Assembly (NCBI GenBank): GCA_019787685.1
Contig: JAHNUO010000018.1
Span: forward strand, 558,001 to 622,000
Source of the DNA: Chiua virens
Lineage: Eukaryota; Basidiomycota; Agaricomycetes; Boletales; Boletaceae
Length of the DNA stretch: 64,000 bases
Direction of reading: 5' to 3'
Below the pieces are notes generated by a model, which saw nothing but the letters and a program-made list of their open reading frames with translations, was not told the origin of the DNA and ran no database searches. The translations under genes and the position numbers were made by a program. The stretch's first letter is position 1. Each line of letters starts with the position of its first letter. Below, piece by piece: positions 36,239 to 49,241 of the stretch.

Positions 36239-37175
36239 TCAAGCATTCGGGCTCGACGCTCGGAGTCTCCCCACCTCATCCACCGCCGTCCTCACGATCA
36301 CCTCGGGATCCTCGTGCTGTATCCAATGTCCACTCCCCTTCACCGTCACTACCTTCCGGATTTGTGGATGAGCCGGCACCAATTCGAGTGGGCACACATC
36401 GCTCAGAGCCGGATCCGCGATGAGCACCGTCATCTCGACGTGCGGTGGTATTGCGTCGAATAAGTGTCCATACGCGAACGGTTTGATGTGCTGCAGACGA
36501 GGTGAGGAGGACAAAGGAAGAAGCATGCACGCAACGAAGGAGACTAAGCCACTCGCCCGGACACTCACCTCGAATATCCTCTTCGGCAACGCGCTGCTTT
36601 GTGCCAAGTGCAGCCCTACGATTCTCGATACCACGTCCTGCCTGGTCCACTTTGGATGTGTCGCCGCTAACGTCTCGACGCTGGGCACGTTCTCGACCAT
36701 GCTTCCGACCTCCACCTCGAACGCGTCTAAAACGGGATCGTTGAATTGAATCGCGGGGTCGACGAGGATCACCGCCGTCTTCGTCGGCTTCAGGGACAAC
36801 AGCGGAAGGAGCGCGAGTGCAACGGTCCCTCCGAGCGAATGCCCGATGATGACGTTGTACGGTGCAAGTCCGTCTGTGAAATACGTGTCGTACAAGTCCC
36901 GAGCAAACACGTCCAGACGAAAGTCGTCGCTCGCGCGATGTCCATGACCCAACATGTTGGGCGCTGTCACCAAGAAACCTAAGGCCAACACGAGTGCGAG
37001 TTAGTGAGTACACGGCAAAGAATGGCGAGGAGGGAGTGTGAGCCGAACCAGCTTTGGCGAGGCCTTGGGCCACCGTCTCCCAGGTGTGAGACGAACAGGT
37101 GTTTCCATGGATCAGAAAGGCGCGTTTGGAAGCAGACGGGGACCCCCACTGTGTGGCGGAGGGTATCGGTGTCAT
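36239..37175 (-). CDS. Alpha/beta hydrolase, 3 exons
   Basis: Exons are 37175-37049, 36978-36569 and 36490-36239, giving 262 residues. Landmarks are the oxyanion-side AFLIHGNTCSSHTW, the nucleophile elbow NVIIGHSLGG (Ser about residue 90), VDPAIQFNDP, and the C-terminal GSGHWIQHEDPE that carries the catalytic His. The substrate is unknown; epoxide hydrolases and esterases share this fold. No signal peptide was seen. A truncated copy lies at 33111-33407 in the left half of the local duplication. Confidence 0.86.
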
Positions 37176-37412
37176 CGTGGGCCAAGACTTACAAGAACGA
37201 AATGACCGCGCGGAGTCTTATACTCATTGCCTACTCACACAAGATCTATTTCTGACTCCGTGAGATCGGGCCCAATTTGTCCTCATCTCCGTGGGTTCGG
37301 ATACTGCGTGATCGACAAGATCAGCTGACTCCAAGTGGTTAAACGTCATAGATTGTACACGATGCGGTGGAACAAATGGCCCTAGCTAACAGATGGTAGT
37401 TGATTTGGGGCT

Positions 37413-40400
37413 TCAGAGCTTTCTGTCGATCAAGCTCTCGATCAAGCCCGCCGATGTCAGAGGGTATTCCTTCAATTGCACCTTTCCACCTACGACAACC
37501 GTGTTTGCCTGGAGCATAATCTTGCGGGGCTATTGTCCAAAAAGCATTTTTTCTGTGAGAACTCGCAGACAGAAAGCAAGGTCATCCTACCTGCTTCTTC
37601 CTCAAAACGATATCTCTCAGCTCGCCTACCCATTCCTTGGGCGGAGTCGTCAGTTCTGTGTAGTAAGCCCTCGCACCGGGTCCATCGGCTACACTCTTGC
37701 GTATTTGAAGTTCACGGAGAAGTTCACCCATGACTTTGCTGCCGTTCTGAAGGATGTTTTGGCGATCAAGCTTGAGAGAGCCATCAGGAAGATGCAAAAT
37801 AAGGTGACTCGTGGAGACACGCCTTGGCATAAACATTTTCAAGGGTTCCCTTCCCATCACGGACCGTCTGGATGTCCACTAGACCTCTTTGAACCATGAA
37901 CTTGGTGATACCCAGCCTTCCATGAATTCGTTGGTCAAAGCTCTCCCGTAGAGAGGTTAATTATAATTCACATACCTGGCTTGCATATGAGCTTGTCCAT
38001 GTTTGCCTGTGGTTGGGTCATAGAACTCCAGCGCACGAATACCCGCACGAGCCATAAGGAGGAATGAAATGTAGACGATTTCTTCGCGATCTTGTTGATT
38101 TTCATACTGTATTTCAATGAGATAAGCCTTTAACTTCGATGGGCTGAACACTCACACCCATGATACTGAGAATTTGATCGTTGTTCGCAACTATTCCAGA
38201 CGGAAGATAAGAAAAGTGCATTGTACAACGGAAGTGGAACCCACGATACATCGCCACAGCTTCCGCGCGGCATTCTTCCATCGATGATGAGATCTCTCCT
38301 AGCACAGAACCAGAGGTCTGTCCAGGCTTGTACCACGACGTGCTTATAATTATGAATCAGGGCTAGGTACCAAAATGGTGAACGGGATCTTACACTTTCT
38401 TTCCGGTGAGAGGGTTGATGGTCTTTCGAACGATTCAAGCTGAGTTAGCATGACGATTGTGACATGGTCAACAACCATACCTCGGGGTCAAAGTTGAACG
38501 TTCCATCCGGATTCTCCGTAAATAACTTGCCAGACCCGTGACCAAGTAATTCGTGATTCGCGACTTGGAGCTCGAAGGCGCGGGAATCCCATTTATTGTA
38601 CAGTTCGAGGTCACTCTCATGAATGAAAGTCACTTGTTCGTCTGTTTGTGCAAGTTCCATGTTACTCGTCACAGCGCTTGACCGAAGATGATCTCATCGG
38701 AATTCTGACTCACTGGGAGCTTTTGCTGAAAGAATGTTCTGGGGATCAAGAATTGAACCAGATGGCACGCAAAAATATGACGTGGAAGCTTACTGAAAGA
38801 GAGACATTCTTGAATCCGTCTGTTTCTCGGATGGAATAATAGTTTGGTATCTGGACCATCATTTAGTGACAACTTGTTTGCCGTCCAATCGCTTACATTG
38901 ATTCCAGCTGGTATACCTATCAGCCGATAAGTATGAGTAAGCTATCCTATTGTCAGTCGTTTACCTCACCTCCAGTGGCGAAATGAAGTATCTCGAGAGC
39001 AGTAAAGTCCGGCTTCTTGAACACATCTACCTCGAATACAGAACCCCAAGGAAGGACCTTGATAAGCTCAGGTGCATCGTTGACGAGTTTATCATATTTG
39101 GCACTAAGGGCTTTGTCGACAATCGCAGTGAAACCTGGTAGGACTTCAGTGATTGATGAAAGGTGAACAGTGTCGCGCAAACCTTCCCATTCGGCACGAC
39201 CTCCGTACGGATCGACATAAGTTTCGATGAACCCAATGTAGCTCTCCACAACAGGTCCGACATCCTTAACCCATGCGACTGAACCTTTTTTGTGATCTTC
39301 AATGGAACCTGTCTCGAAGCTACGAGGAAATGTTATACTCGTCCAGAACCATAAATAGAAAGCATCTTACGACTTAATGTAACCATCCAACATGGCAGAT
39401 TGATTCTCGTTTGCGGCGTATTTCTTGGCCTAAATGTATCTAATCTAGTTACAGGCACAAAGACAAAAAATGGGAAACACACCTCACGCAGCGCTGCAAC
39501 GGCTTTAGAAAGCGATTCTGAAAAGTCCCCGTACTCAACGGTCAGCTTTGCATTGGTAGCTTGTGTGTTCAATGTATGGAATGTCGAAGGTTGCTTTTGA
39601 GCGGAAGCGACAAGAAGCGTAAAATCCCCTGAACCATTTTTGCGAACACTTTACAAAGTCAATGACGAAACATGTCTTTGCGGGTGAAATATATCTCACC
39701 GGGTGTTCAAGATGTCAATCCCAAGCTTTTCGGCAGCCTCTTGCACGGCCGCAACCTCATCGTCGGTAATCACCTCGCCGAGATAGTAGTTGGACACGTG
39801 GCCCTCTGATCGCTTTCCGATGGACATGGATTTTTCAGGCATTGTGGCGTATATGTGCTCTTTGAGCTGTGTCAAGTTCTCACGCAGCCCAGAGCAAACG
39901 AGAGTTGAAAAGACTGACTTGATCGAAGAGTGGGACTGCATTAGATGCGTTCGAGGAGGCTGCAACAATCTGGGCAAAGTCATCCATCGAAAGACGAGGA
40001 ATGATCTTAGTGAAGCCGAAGCTCTTGTAGTTCACTAGATTGTGCAAGACCTAAAATAGCAGGATGAAAATGACAATACAGTAGACCTGAGTGTCGACGG
40101 ACCTGAGTTGCATACTGAAGGAGGTCCTCGAAGGCTTGCTGGCTAACGCCAGACTTGCTTTGTAGTGTCCCGAGGTCGGCCAGCTTGCCATTGGTGCTGA
40201 ACGTGAGAATCAAGAGGTCGTAGAGGCTGGTCGCTTGTGTTGTCCACTGGCCTTGAATGATGCGAGCCCCAGCCCATGACGCCTCGCCGACGTAGTGCGC
40301 ATACAGCTTCTCCTTTTCACTATTTTTCTGTCAGGACATTTCGACGAAGATTGAAATGACGGACGTGAGTTGAGAAAAGGATTTTGCAACCTCGACTCTG

Positions 40401-40453
40401 CAAATTGGAGGTGCCTTGTCTGCCAGGTATCTTTCAGCTGCAAGTGAAGCCAT
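37413..40453 (-). CDS. Dipeptidyl peptidase III (M49 metallopeptidase), 19 exons
   Basis: Cytosolic zinc exopeptidase that removes N-terminal dipeptides. I resolved 19 exons: 40453-40365, 40319-40103, 40050-39919, 39866-39700, 39648-39483, 39429-39371, 39319-39183, 39134-38970, 38917-38898, 38850-38794, 38738-38714, 38641-38481, 38422-38394, 38342-38245, 38190-38156, 38106-37976, 37916-37823, 37770-37591 and 37529-37413. The product is 692 residues, the usual length. The zinc motif is HELLGH (441-446), followed by GSGKL. The second motif EECRAE (497-502) is intact. Intron 17 appears to use a GC donor (GCCAAG/GCGTGT), because no GT site keeps the conserved YAK-LDRQNIL join. The start is 309 bp from kinase 3, divergent. 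Confidence 0.94.
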
Positions 40454-40646
40454 GGTTCTCCAACCTGTGAGACGGTGAAAGGTGGGAGATGGTAATGGTA
40501 CTGATATCAATGATAATCGATGCGGAGAATATCTACGCACGCCCGGGACCCTTTGATAACCGGAAACAACGCGATTCACCCTTTGCAACATCTGATTCCG
40601 AGTCAAGGGCACGTCGGAATTCGGGTGTCGCTCCTCGGGGACGCTA

Positions 40647-40654
40647 TCACGTGA
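40647..40654. promoter_or_regulatory. Palindromic TCACGTGA in the DPP III / kinase 3 divergent promoter
   Basis: The E-box core CACGTG lies within the 309-bp region between two divergent starts (40454-40762). bHLH factors bind such sites in fungi; use here is inference only. Confidence 0.35.
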
Positions 40655-40762
40655 TTGATCATCACGTCTGCACAGCCTCACGACCATGACATCACACAAT
40701 TCAGTCGGCCAAGTGATCAAGGGGCTAGGAGCGATGAAACAACTTGACCCACCCCCATCACC

Positions 40763-41921
40763 ATGAATTCTGTTCTTATCTCTCCGTGCTCTGAAACAAC
40801 GACGAACGAACGAGATTTCTCCGGCAAGCAAGTCGGTCCATACCTTTTCTACTCTCTTATCGGTGTTGGTGCTGCTGGCAGCGTCTACAAAGCCGTCGAC
40901 AACGAACAACCGTGCTCGTCCACTCACGCAATCAAGTGTGTACGCCAGAGTCCCAGCATACGAGAGAGACGACGGCAACTTGCAGAAATGCTCAACCACG
41001 ACGCCGTAATCTCATGCCTGCATATCATGATGCTGCACGATTTCTTTGAGGATGACGGCTACTATTTCCTCGTCATGCCCCTATACGAGCTCGACATGTT
41101 CAAAGCCATCTGGGATAAAAGACTTTACTGGAGGAATGACTCCCTCATTAGGCAAGTGATTGTAGACTTACTCGAGGGCGTGTCAGCGTGTCACAAGGAG
41201 GGAATTTTCCACCGAGACCTCAAACCAGAAAATATAATGTGCGATGCGGACGGAACAAACGTGAAGATCACTGATTTCGGTTTGTCGACAGACCGTCGGA
41301 TATGCAACGATGGCGGCTGCGGCACCTCCTTTTATATGAGCCCAGGTCAGTCGTTCATTGCAACACATAATGATGGTACTGACCGCCCTCGAGAATGCTG
41401 GGGTGAGAAAGGAGCTTTTTACCGCGCTGATCTCGTGGACATCTGGTCGTTGGGCGTGATTTTGTTCAACATGGTCACTTTTCGTTACCCTTGGGAGGAA
41501 GCCTGTCCGACCGACACGGAATACTCGGCGTTTCTTTCAACCAAAGACCATTTTTTCCACACAACCCCTATTTCGAAACCCCTTAGCGACCTCCTTCATG
41601 AGATGTGGCACCCAAACCCCATCGGGCGCTTGTCAATCCCAGAAATTAAGCGTGCAATTCTTGAGATAGGCTCATTCTACAAACCGCATTGTCCCGAGCT
41701 GACTGCGCCATTATCACCGAAGATTACAATGTTAGACGTGATTGACTCGTAAGTCTCTCCAGTTAGCCAGATTGAATGCGATTGACGCTGGATGTAGTCA
41801 GCAGACGTGTGTCGCTCCCATGGAAGACGAGAAAAAGGAAGACACACAGATGGTGTTGATCTGTGACGCCCTGGATAAGGCTCTGGTATTTGGGCGCAAA
41901 ACACACAGCTCTGTACTATAA
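40763..41921 (+). CDS. Ser/Thr protein kinase, paralogue 3 of 3
   Basis: Exons are 40763-41345, 41394-41748 and 41798-41921, giving 353 residues. Motifs are DFSGKQVGPYLFYSLIGVGAAGSVYKAV, HAIKCVRQS, GIFHRDLKPENIM, ITDFGLST, FYMSPECWGE (formed by intron 1), and DIWSLGVILFNMVTFRYPW. The third exon gives QQTCVAPMEDEKKEDTQ, related to the tail of paralogue 2. Intron 1 is 48 nt and stop-free, so an unspliced form would also translate but would interrupt the APE-type motif. The substrate is unknown. Confidence 0.85.
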
Positions 41922-42628
41922 TGATGTCCTCAAATAATAGTACATTACAACCTCAAAACAGATGCGTAGCTTACATTCTCCGCTTGCCACTGGGTGAGAA
42001 TTTGAGACGGCAGGCATGACCTCTGGATTAGCATCTGACTCAGGTTGACTCATAAGTGGGCAGAGGACGAGTGAGTCTGAGCCGCACTCAAGTACTTGAC
42101 GGACGGGCCATAAATCGCTGCGTGTGACTTGGCGATCACGTTATTTGTGGATCAATCGATCACACCAGAGGCAGAACGAAAAAAGTCACCTGAACTTAGT
42201 GATTACATAGTGGAGAACTTATTCCGCTTACGATGACAAGTATTTCGTGAATAAATATCTTGAGTTCATATTCGGAATAGCAGACAAAAATATACAGGTA
42301 TCATATTATGAAAGATATGCAAAGCATGGAGGCTTAGCATATGCAACCTTTGTCAATTAACTATATGTGAACATCAAATTTTATTACGGAGGTTGGGTAT
42401 GTCTGTAAATTATGTATTCAAACATATTCGCACACAAATTCTTCATATATGACAGGATCGTACTCTTAGACTGAGCCAGAATAAGTATACGATATGTTAC
42501 AAGGACACATATTACATAAGTTCATTGGATAAAACTCTGTACTTATTCCAAAAAGATTTAAGGTCTGTCAACCGTACATAGGTAAAGTCAAATTTTGCGT
42601 ATGACTAGAAAACTTACTAGGGGACCAC
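41922..42628. other. AT-rich intergenic stretch
   Basis: About 700 bp, distinctly AT-richer than the neighbouring genes (especially 42180-42600), with no open frame of note. It marks the left edge of the accessory island. Confidence 0.45.
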
Positions 42629-45098
42629 TCAAGGGGGCCACCTCGTGGGCCACTCAGAGCCGCTCATCAAACACCGGGCGTCACATTCTTTGCGTAAAGT
42701 TCCTAACAGCGACCAAAAGTTAACCACGGTCACTCTAAGTGATATCCAACCTACCAGTTTGGGGAGTTCAACGTCGTTTTTCGGAGAAAGAATTGCACGC
42801 TGTCCGGTACTCAAACCCCTAAACCACTCATCGCTATACCAATTACGGGGAAGTCCAGCAAGGGGTTTTGCCAAACTATTCTTCTTGCGTGGTTCAAAGT
42901 AACGGCGGAGTGAGGAATTCCCAATATGCGATCGCATATTCTCTTCTCTGAGGGAAGGTTCGTATGATTCTACAGCATGGAGCAACTGGGAGATAGAAGG
43001 GCTTAGCCACGGTATTTCGATGCGCCTCAAAACTTTGGGGTAAATGCCAGGGGGCGAGTCCGTTTCATCACCGCTCATCCCTTCCACTCCTAGGCAGTTA
43101 AGGACCTTTGTGATCGCGTCCCACACAGGGGGGTCTCAGAATCGATTTTCGCGGGCAACTTTGCAACGCCTAGCAAATGTCTGATAGACAAGATAGATCA
43201 ATCAGCAGAATTCACATGGGACAGGTTTGTTTACGCACGCCATGTTTCCGAGCATTTGACCTGTCGTTCTTTCGCTGAGTGCTTTGTTTTGCTTGTTGTT
43301 TTGAAATAGCGCTCCCACGAGCTTGTTCGTCAGAATTGCATTCTATAGCCGCTTGCTGTTGACAGGCTTGGTGTGTTCGTGACAACTTTTGAAAGCAAAT
43401 CTGGCTAAGGGACTGAACTGTTATGGTACGAGGGTCATAAGTTACACTAGGATACACGCCCGACTGGATCTCGGACTGGAAGTCAAGGGCCAATAACCGG
43501 ATTACCTCCTGGTTCCAGGGTGACTTCTTCAGCGAGCTCTTCCAGTCGATAGCGATATTTTCAATGGTTGGTGGAGAACCCGCATCGTGATTGAAGGCTC
43601 GAACTTGGTCGGGGTTAGGCATGGCTGGATTCTGGACAGTTCCGGATCGAGTAATCATGATGCCTTTCTGTTCCAAATACCTCCTGAAAGCCGTCTGGGT
43701 GTGTTCAGGGTGTGTCCAAGGACAAGGCATCAATGCGAGGCTTACATGCAAGTGATTCACGTGTCCACGCAGGCCAGGTTTCTTCCTGCGAGACAGAACT
43801 GATGCTTCTAACGCACCATCCTCATCCTCATCATCACCTTCCCAACCTTCTCGGTCGTCGGAGTACTTTGGTCTGTGCTGTGTAATGGAAGTCAGCTTTG
43901 AGCTGATAAATTCCTCTAGACGAGGGATACATGCATCCACCACGCCACGGACTGTAGAGTCAATGAAGTTGGTGGTGGTGGAGTCGAGTCGCTCTATTAT
44001 AGCGTGATGGATGATGCTTTCCAAAGCCTCAGGCAGAGGCAATGATCTGGAACTTCCGGATACCTGCAAGTTCGCTGTGAAGGGGTTCGAGGGAGGAGTG
44101 TGAACTTGGGGGGCAGGGACATAGCTGCGGGTGGAAGGGGGTTGCATTTGAGTGGAAGGTGAATTTGATGGAGTAGCAGGTACCATGGGCACGTTGGCGG
44201 CCACGTTAGCAAGAGTAGGTGTGCGTAGTACTTCTGGATCTGGGTCAAAATCCATCATAGTAGGGGACAATGCGGGACTGGACTGCGCCATTGCGACAGG
44301 CTGTGCGGCTACCACAGGATCATGTTCAAGGGTTGGGGTGATTAAAGTCTCCACGATCGCCTTTTCTGCATCGGAAAAGACGGCAGACGCAGAAGACCCT
44401 GGGGATGGGTCAGATACAGAGGTTGCGTACGCATATCGAACTGAACCTACCTGGCATGTCGTCATCTGTGCGGTCACCAGGAGATGATGGTCGGGAGATG
44501 GCAGTCGCGTACGGTGACCCGCCAGTGGACTCAGATTGGGAATCGTTCTAATAGGATGGGCTGAGCATGGTGGCACTAGAGTAGGTAAACAATATTCACC
44601 ATAGATAGAACACCTCGATCTCTGGCATGCTTCTCGCGGCTAAACCTAATCTTTAAGCCGTGACGGGATACACGGAAGGGCCCCAGAGGTTGGGGTGTTG
44701 GAGCAGGTGCAGCTTCGGGCAGGTCCCAATGCATAGGCCGATAAGGTTGAGCCCGGACTGGAGGTGGGGCTTCGAGGCTATCCCTATGTTCGGGTACGAT
44801 TGGATTGAGAGTAAGCGCGCCGCTATTAGTTCTCCGCTTGTTATAAACCCTATAAGACGCCGCGGGCTGAGGATTTGGGACGGATTGAGAATTGGGAACA
44901 GGCTGAGGGCTGGGTGCTTGCTGAAGTTGAGCCTCGATATCTTCCTGGGCTGGTGAGTTATTCAGAGTACCGTTAAGGGCTCGAAAATTCCGCTTCGCAA
45001 AGTCGTTTGCCTATCCTTTGGTTAGAGGGGGTGCGCAGTTGAGGAGAAAAAGAACAGACCGTTTGTGAAATGGTGGCAAGTGCATTAGAAACATTCAT
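42629..45098 (-). pseudogene. Expanded-family Agaricomycete protein of unknown function, with one in-frame TGA
   Basis: Exons are 45098-45060, 45010-44600, 44547-44451, 44398-43746, 43694-43239 and 43180-42629. The start is uncertain; in-frame Met codons lie just upstream. The protein (about 734 codons) has Pro/Gln-rich disordered stretches, a possible helical region (ALESIIHHAIIERLDS), an acidic patch, a NHLHTAFRRYLEQKGI block and a C-terminal domain WDAITKVLNCLGVEGMSGDETD ... GLPRNWYSDEWFRGLSTGQ. I recognise the last as a family dispersed in Agaricomycete genomes, without known function. An in-frame TGA (43138-43136) separates VARENRF from DPPVWDAI. A different donor at about 43234 with an acceptor at about 43135 would skip it but lose conserved residues. 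So it is either a nonsense-mutated copy or an alternatively spliced one. Confidence 0.55.
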
Positions 45099-45472
45099 AG
45101 CCGGCATGACCATTGGCTCTGACTGCAATAAGGACGACATACGAGAAAAAGATACGGAAGTACGTATCCATAGTCGAAATTATATATGGTCTCCCTGAGT
45201 TCCTACACGGTAAGTATCGGTTAGCAGACAATAACGGAGGACAACATACCAGGTACGCACACCGAATCATTTGATTAATTGTTGTGCGGGGGATACGAGA
45301 TTGCATTGCATCAGCTCTTCTCAACTTTGTACAATAAAGAAGACTGTACCATTAATGTTAAAATGGAATTCTTTTTTGTTTGCGTATCAAGGGGAGAAGT
45401 AGATTACTACATGACTATCTAGAGTACGTGACGAGAGGAAAAGAAATATCGTGTGAAAAGTGCCAATCTTTA

Positions 45473-45497
45473 TAGTGATGGTCGAATTCAAACTCAG
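45473..45497 (-). promoter_or_regulatory. Shared island element, copy a
   Basis: On the plus strand it reads TAGTGATGG, then TCGAATTC, then AAACTCAG. The element recurs upstream of three other minus-strand genes. This copy is about 375 bp upstream of the gene at 42629-45098. Confidence 0.5.
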
Positions 45498-45594
45498 CTT
45501 CTGATTAGATAAAATTGTTATTCCACTTAGCCACTCTAGCACCACTGTACTCAATTAGCCTAGTAAAAAATGTATTCGTAGATACAGTCAAAGA

Positions 45595-48500
45595 TCAGGT
45601 TTTAGGATCTGCAGCGACGACACAAATTACCCTGTCCCAAGGGATTTGCTGTTCCTTTGCCGATGAACCATCGAGTCGTTGCACCGTCACACACTTACGC
45701 TTCACTGAAGCAGCAGTGACTTTCAATACGCTACCGACGGGTTCGCTTTCCCCTCCATCGCTTTCCCTAAGAACCATACACATCGTGTTCTTCTCGCGAG
45801 GGGCATAGGGTTCTAGGTATTTTTCGTCGATATTTTCGCGTAGGATTTTAGCACCCTTCAAGTGAGATGTGAGTGTGACCACGAGTTGCGAACGGGGTAC
45901 TGGAAACCCTGAAGCTGAAACTAGTGGATCGGGGACATCGGTCATGGCACGACGGCCCTCGTAGCTGCCTTGCCAACCCGATATTTTGAACACTGCCTGA
46001 TAAAACCTCAAGTTCTCCCTCATGACGGGATGTAACATGAAGTCTAGTTCTGGAGGATGAGGTAAGTACGTGATAGGCACAGTTTTGGGCGACTCACTTG
46101 TCAACGGGGGCTCTGAAGATCCGGTATCGTCAGCGTCCACAACCCAAGGAGCAGAAAGTGCGCCAGGAGTGTCCAAGGTTGACGGCGTTGGCGGAGGGGT
46201 CTTTGCTCTCGTCTCTGCTCATTCTGCTTGCTGGAATGTGTCCACGACGATAAGAACTTCCCCGGGAGTCAGAACCCTCCCTCCCAATGTAGTTGCGGCG
46301 CCTCTGGCGAAGAATTGTATATTATTAAGGGCTGAAAATCTCGCTTGCCATTCAATCTCACCTGATGACAACATGATCTCTCGGAACACGGACGATTGGA
46401 GCGTTACCTGGAGCAACTTCGCAAGTGTGATCGGATACACTTCGTAGGGTTCCCCGCCAACTCTTGCAATCACCTTTGATGATTAAAACCTCCTTACCCA
46501 GATAACGGCGAGTTTCGTCACGATCGGACACAGGACGGTCAAGAGCGACGTGCGTAATCGGGATGACAAAACGAGGCTACTGACACTATTAAACAAACAT
46601 GCATGTACGATGGAGGACGCTTACCAGGTTGACCGGAGGAATGACCTCTAACATCTTCGTGTCAAGGTCGACAGCACCAACTACTCCCTTCGCGCCAATT
46701 GACTTGCCACGCACAACTACAACGGCGTCTCCTACCCTCACATTGTAGCCGCGATCAGGTGAAAATTTGAGAGCGTTTCCAGGCGGGGTGCATGTCACCA
46801 AAGAAACTGGTACGTGAATATGTGGGTGCTGTGCATCTTCGGGACGCAACCAGATCATCCCTGCGTGGACATCATCCACCTTCCCTACCTCGTTGCGATA
46901 AGGTCCCGAGTGAACACGCGCGATGTCTCCGATCTGAATGTCACGGATGCTGACTGGACTATCACTATCGAGTCTGGCGAGAGTTATGTCTGGGACATAA
47001 GACTCCAGAAGGTATGGTGGAACACGGATCTTATGAGACCGCATTAGTATAATTTTGGATGAGAATTTGATGAACTCACCGTCGTTCGGGTATCATCAAG
47101 GAACGTAACTTCCTGGGTTTCAATGTTGACATCAATGACCTGTCCAAATTTCCCTATATTTTGGTGGTGGACACTGCTCAGATCGCTGTTGGGGTCGAGT
47201 ATAATCCGTACAGTGTCCCCCGCCTTGTACACTCTTTGTATACTCGAATTTGATACCGTCAACTGTTGTTCCCCATCCACTGTTCCGATCGTGGCTGTCC
47301 GGTTTTCAAGGTCAATCGAGAGGAGTCGAGCACCGACGTCAATGTGATTGGAGTCGTTTACCACGACGAGATCGCCTGGGGTCCAAAATTGTTGGTTGTA
47401 CGCATTTTGTGTGTCCTTCATGAAGGTCGGGTTCACCCCTGATTCAATGTGGAGCGATATTCGATGGGGAGAAGGGATGGAACATAGGCGCACTTGCCGC
47501 TCTGGCAGTTGGATCAGCAGGAGTCCCGAGACATACTTGTGCCCGCGGTAATTGTACGCAACCTCGCCGTGTACCGGATGAGCCCGGGAACAGTCATAGA
47601 CCTGCGGGGAGAAAAGCCGGCGAGCGTGTAAAGGGTGACCAATGTGAATGTCGTCGTGTCGCGAGGGCGGCTTCAGTTCTCTGGATGCAACGAGTAGAAA
47701 GACCGTTTTCGACTCCGAGTCGAGAGACGAGATGTACGCAAGATCACCGTTATACCGTCCACGCTTAGCTACGATTCCCCACACAGGGAGTTCACTGTTC
47801 CGAGCACCAAAGAGATCGGATGCGGAAACAAGCTCCTCAGCCGGCACGCACAACCAGCGCCGAACGCAACCTATATGAGAGGGTGGGACAGCGCTAAGAA
47901 AGCTCTTCGGGCTCTCAGCCCAAACATGAACGCGACCGGGGAGTCCATTCACCAGAGACGCACTCATATGGGCCATATCCCAAGCGGCTGCAATGTAGCT
48001 CGCAGCGGAGCCTGCATGACAATGATTACGCCGCAGTCAAAGAAAATCATATGAAACTCACTAGGAACAATCTGCGCTAACCACAATCTTTGTGAATTTC
48101 CACCGTTGGGCGAGAGATCTGGTGATGGAGGCGGCGGTGGCGATGGGGACAGAGGATGGAATATGGACTGCGAATGTGCGGCTGGGCGGTTGTTACTGTC
48201 GCGCAATCTACGAATATGCTCCTCAAACGGAACCGCATTGAATATCGCATCACGCTTTTCGAGATTGTTTTTGAACGCAAGGTTTGAGACAAGATCCTCC
48301 CAGTACCCGATCTTTACGTGCTTCCCAACGTGGAAGTCGAATATTTCGGTCAGTCTGTCGAAGGCTACAGACCCGTTTAGCCAGTTGTTGATCGTAGTCC
48401 AAAGGCCTCTGTCGTCCAAAATCTCGAAAGCGTCCTCGATCTCATCCACACTATCATCCGAGTTGCTCCCATATCGCTGCGATAGAGCGTGTACGATGTC

Positions 48501-49241
48501 TCCGTATTTCGTCCGAGATACAGATGGCGGGGGCGGCAGAAAATGCGAACCACGAGGGTACCTACACTTCGGCGACCGATCGGTGGCATCAGGAACAATG
48601 AAACCATCTAAAATCATGAGATATGAGAACCTAGATGACACGGGGGATATACCTTCTTCTTCCTCTTCTTCTTCCTCGCCGTCGTCTTCGTTCTCACTGA
48701 CCCGAGCCTCCAAATCGAGATAACGTTGAGCTATCCCTCTGTGTGTCTAGAGGCAATCAGATAAATTAGCTATGAGAAAACTTAAGACATACCTTACGCC
48801 GTTTTCGTGGAGAAGATGCCAGGGTAGGCTCCGGGTGTCGACGCTTTGGGCCGTCCGAAGGACCTCGAAGACAATTATCATCAGCAAACGATTGAAAGAG
48901 GTCGACTCACCTTGGTTTGCTGGATCGTTCGCCGACATTGTCGCGAATCCCTGGGCCTTCATCGCGTTCTCTACCGCACTCATGGCCGCCACCTGATCTT
49001 CCTCCTCCAGAAGATAATTGAGCAAGGGTCGCCAGTGTTCGATGGCACGGGGACTGATGTTTTCGAGAATGTCATGGAGCTGGATGAACGTGAGCCTGTT
49101 CGCAGCGTAGTCTCTAATAGCTTGCCATGCATCTTTGCGATTGACGAATGGGAGCGAGCCACTGCCTAAAAACATATCCGTGAGTCCAAATCGTTGAGCA
49201 CACACGCGTCACTCACTGGTAGCAGGGCTTGTGGGCGACAT
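45595..49241 (-). CDS. KOW-repeat, Spt5-like protein
   Basis: Exons are 49241-49217, 49165-48911, 48863-48793, 48746-48653, 48607-48062, 48011-47080, 47029-46625, 46576-46408 and 46361-45595 (about 1087 codons). An acidic Glu run and a Pro-rich linker precede an NGN-like region (SYIAAAWDMAHMSASLVNG). Several KOW-type units follow: AGDTVRII..GKFGQVIDV, IGDIARVHSGPYRNEVGKVDDV, VGDAVVVVRGKSIGAKGVVGAV, GKEVLIIKGDCKSWRGTL. True Spt5 is an elongation factor bound to RNA polymerase II. This divergent version is one of the Spt5-like proteins I associate with Agaricomycete accessory regions, so its role is unknown. A TGA at 46221-46219 lies in frame between LIVVDTFQQAE and AETRAKTPPPTP. It is either removed by an unseen small intron or is a nonsense codon that drops the last roughly 210 residues. 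Confidence 0.65.

Larger units (their letters stand above)
34911..37260. repeat. Right (intact) copy of the segmental duplication
   Basis: Counterpart of 31305-33500. It holds an intact membrane protein gene (+) and an intact hydrolase gene (-). Confidence 0.65.
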
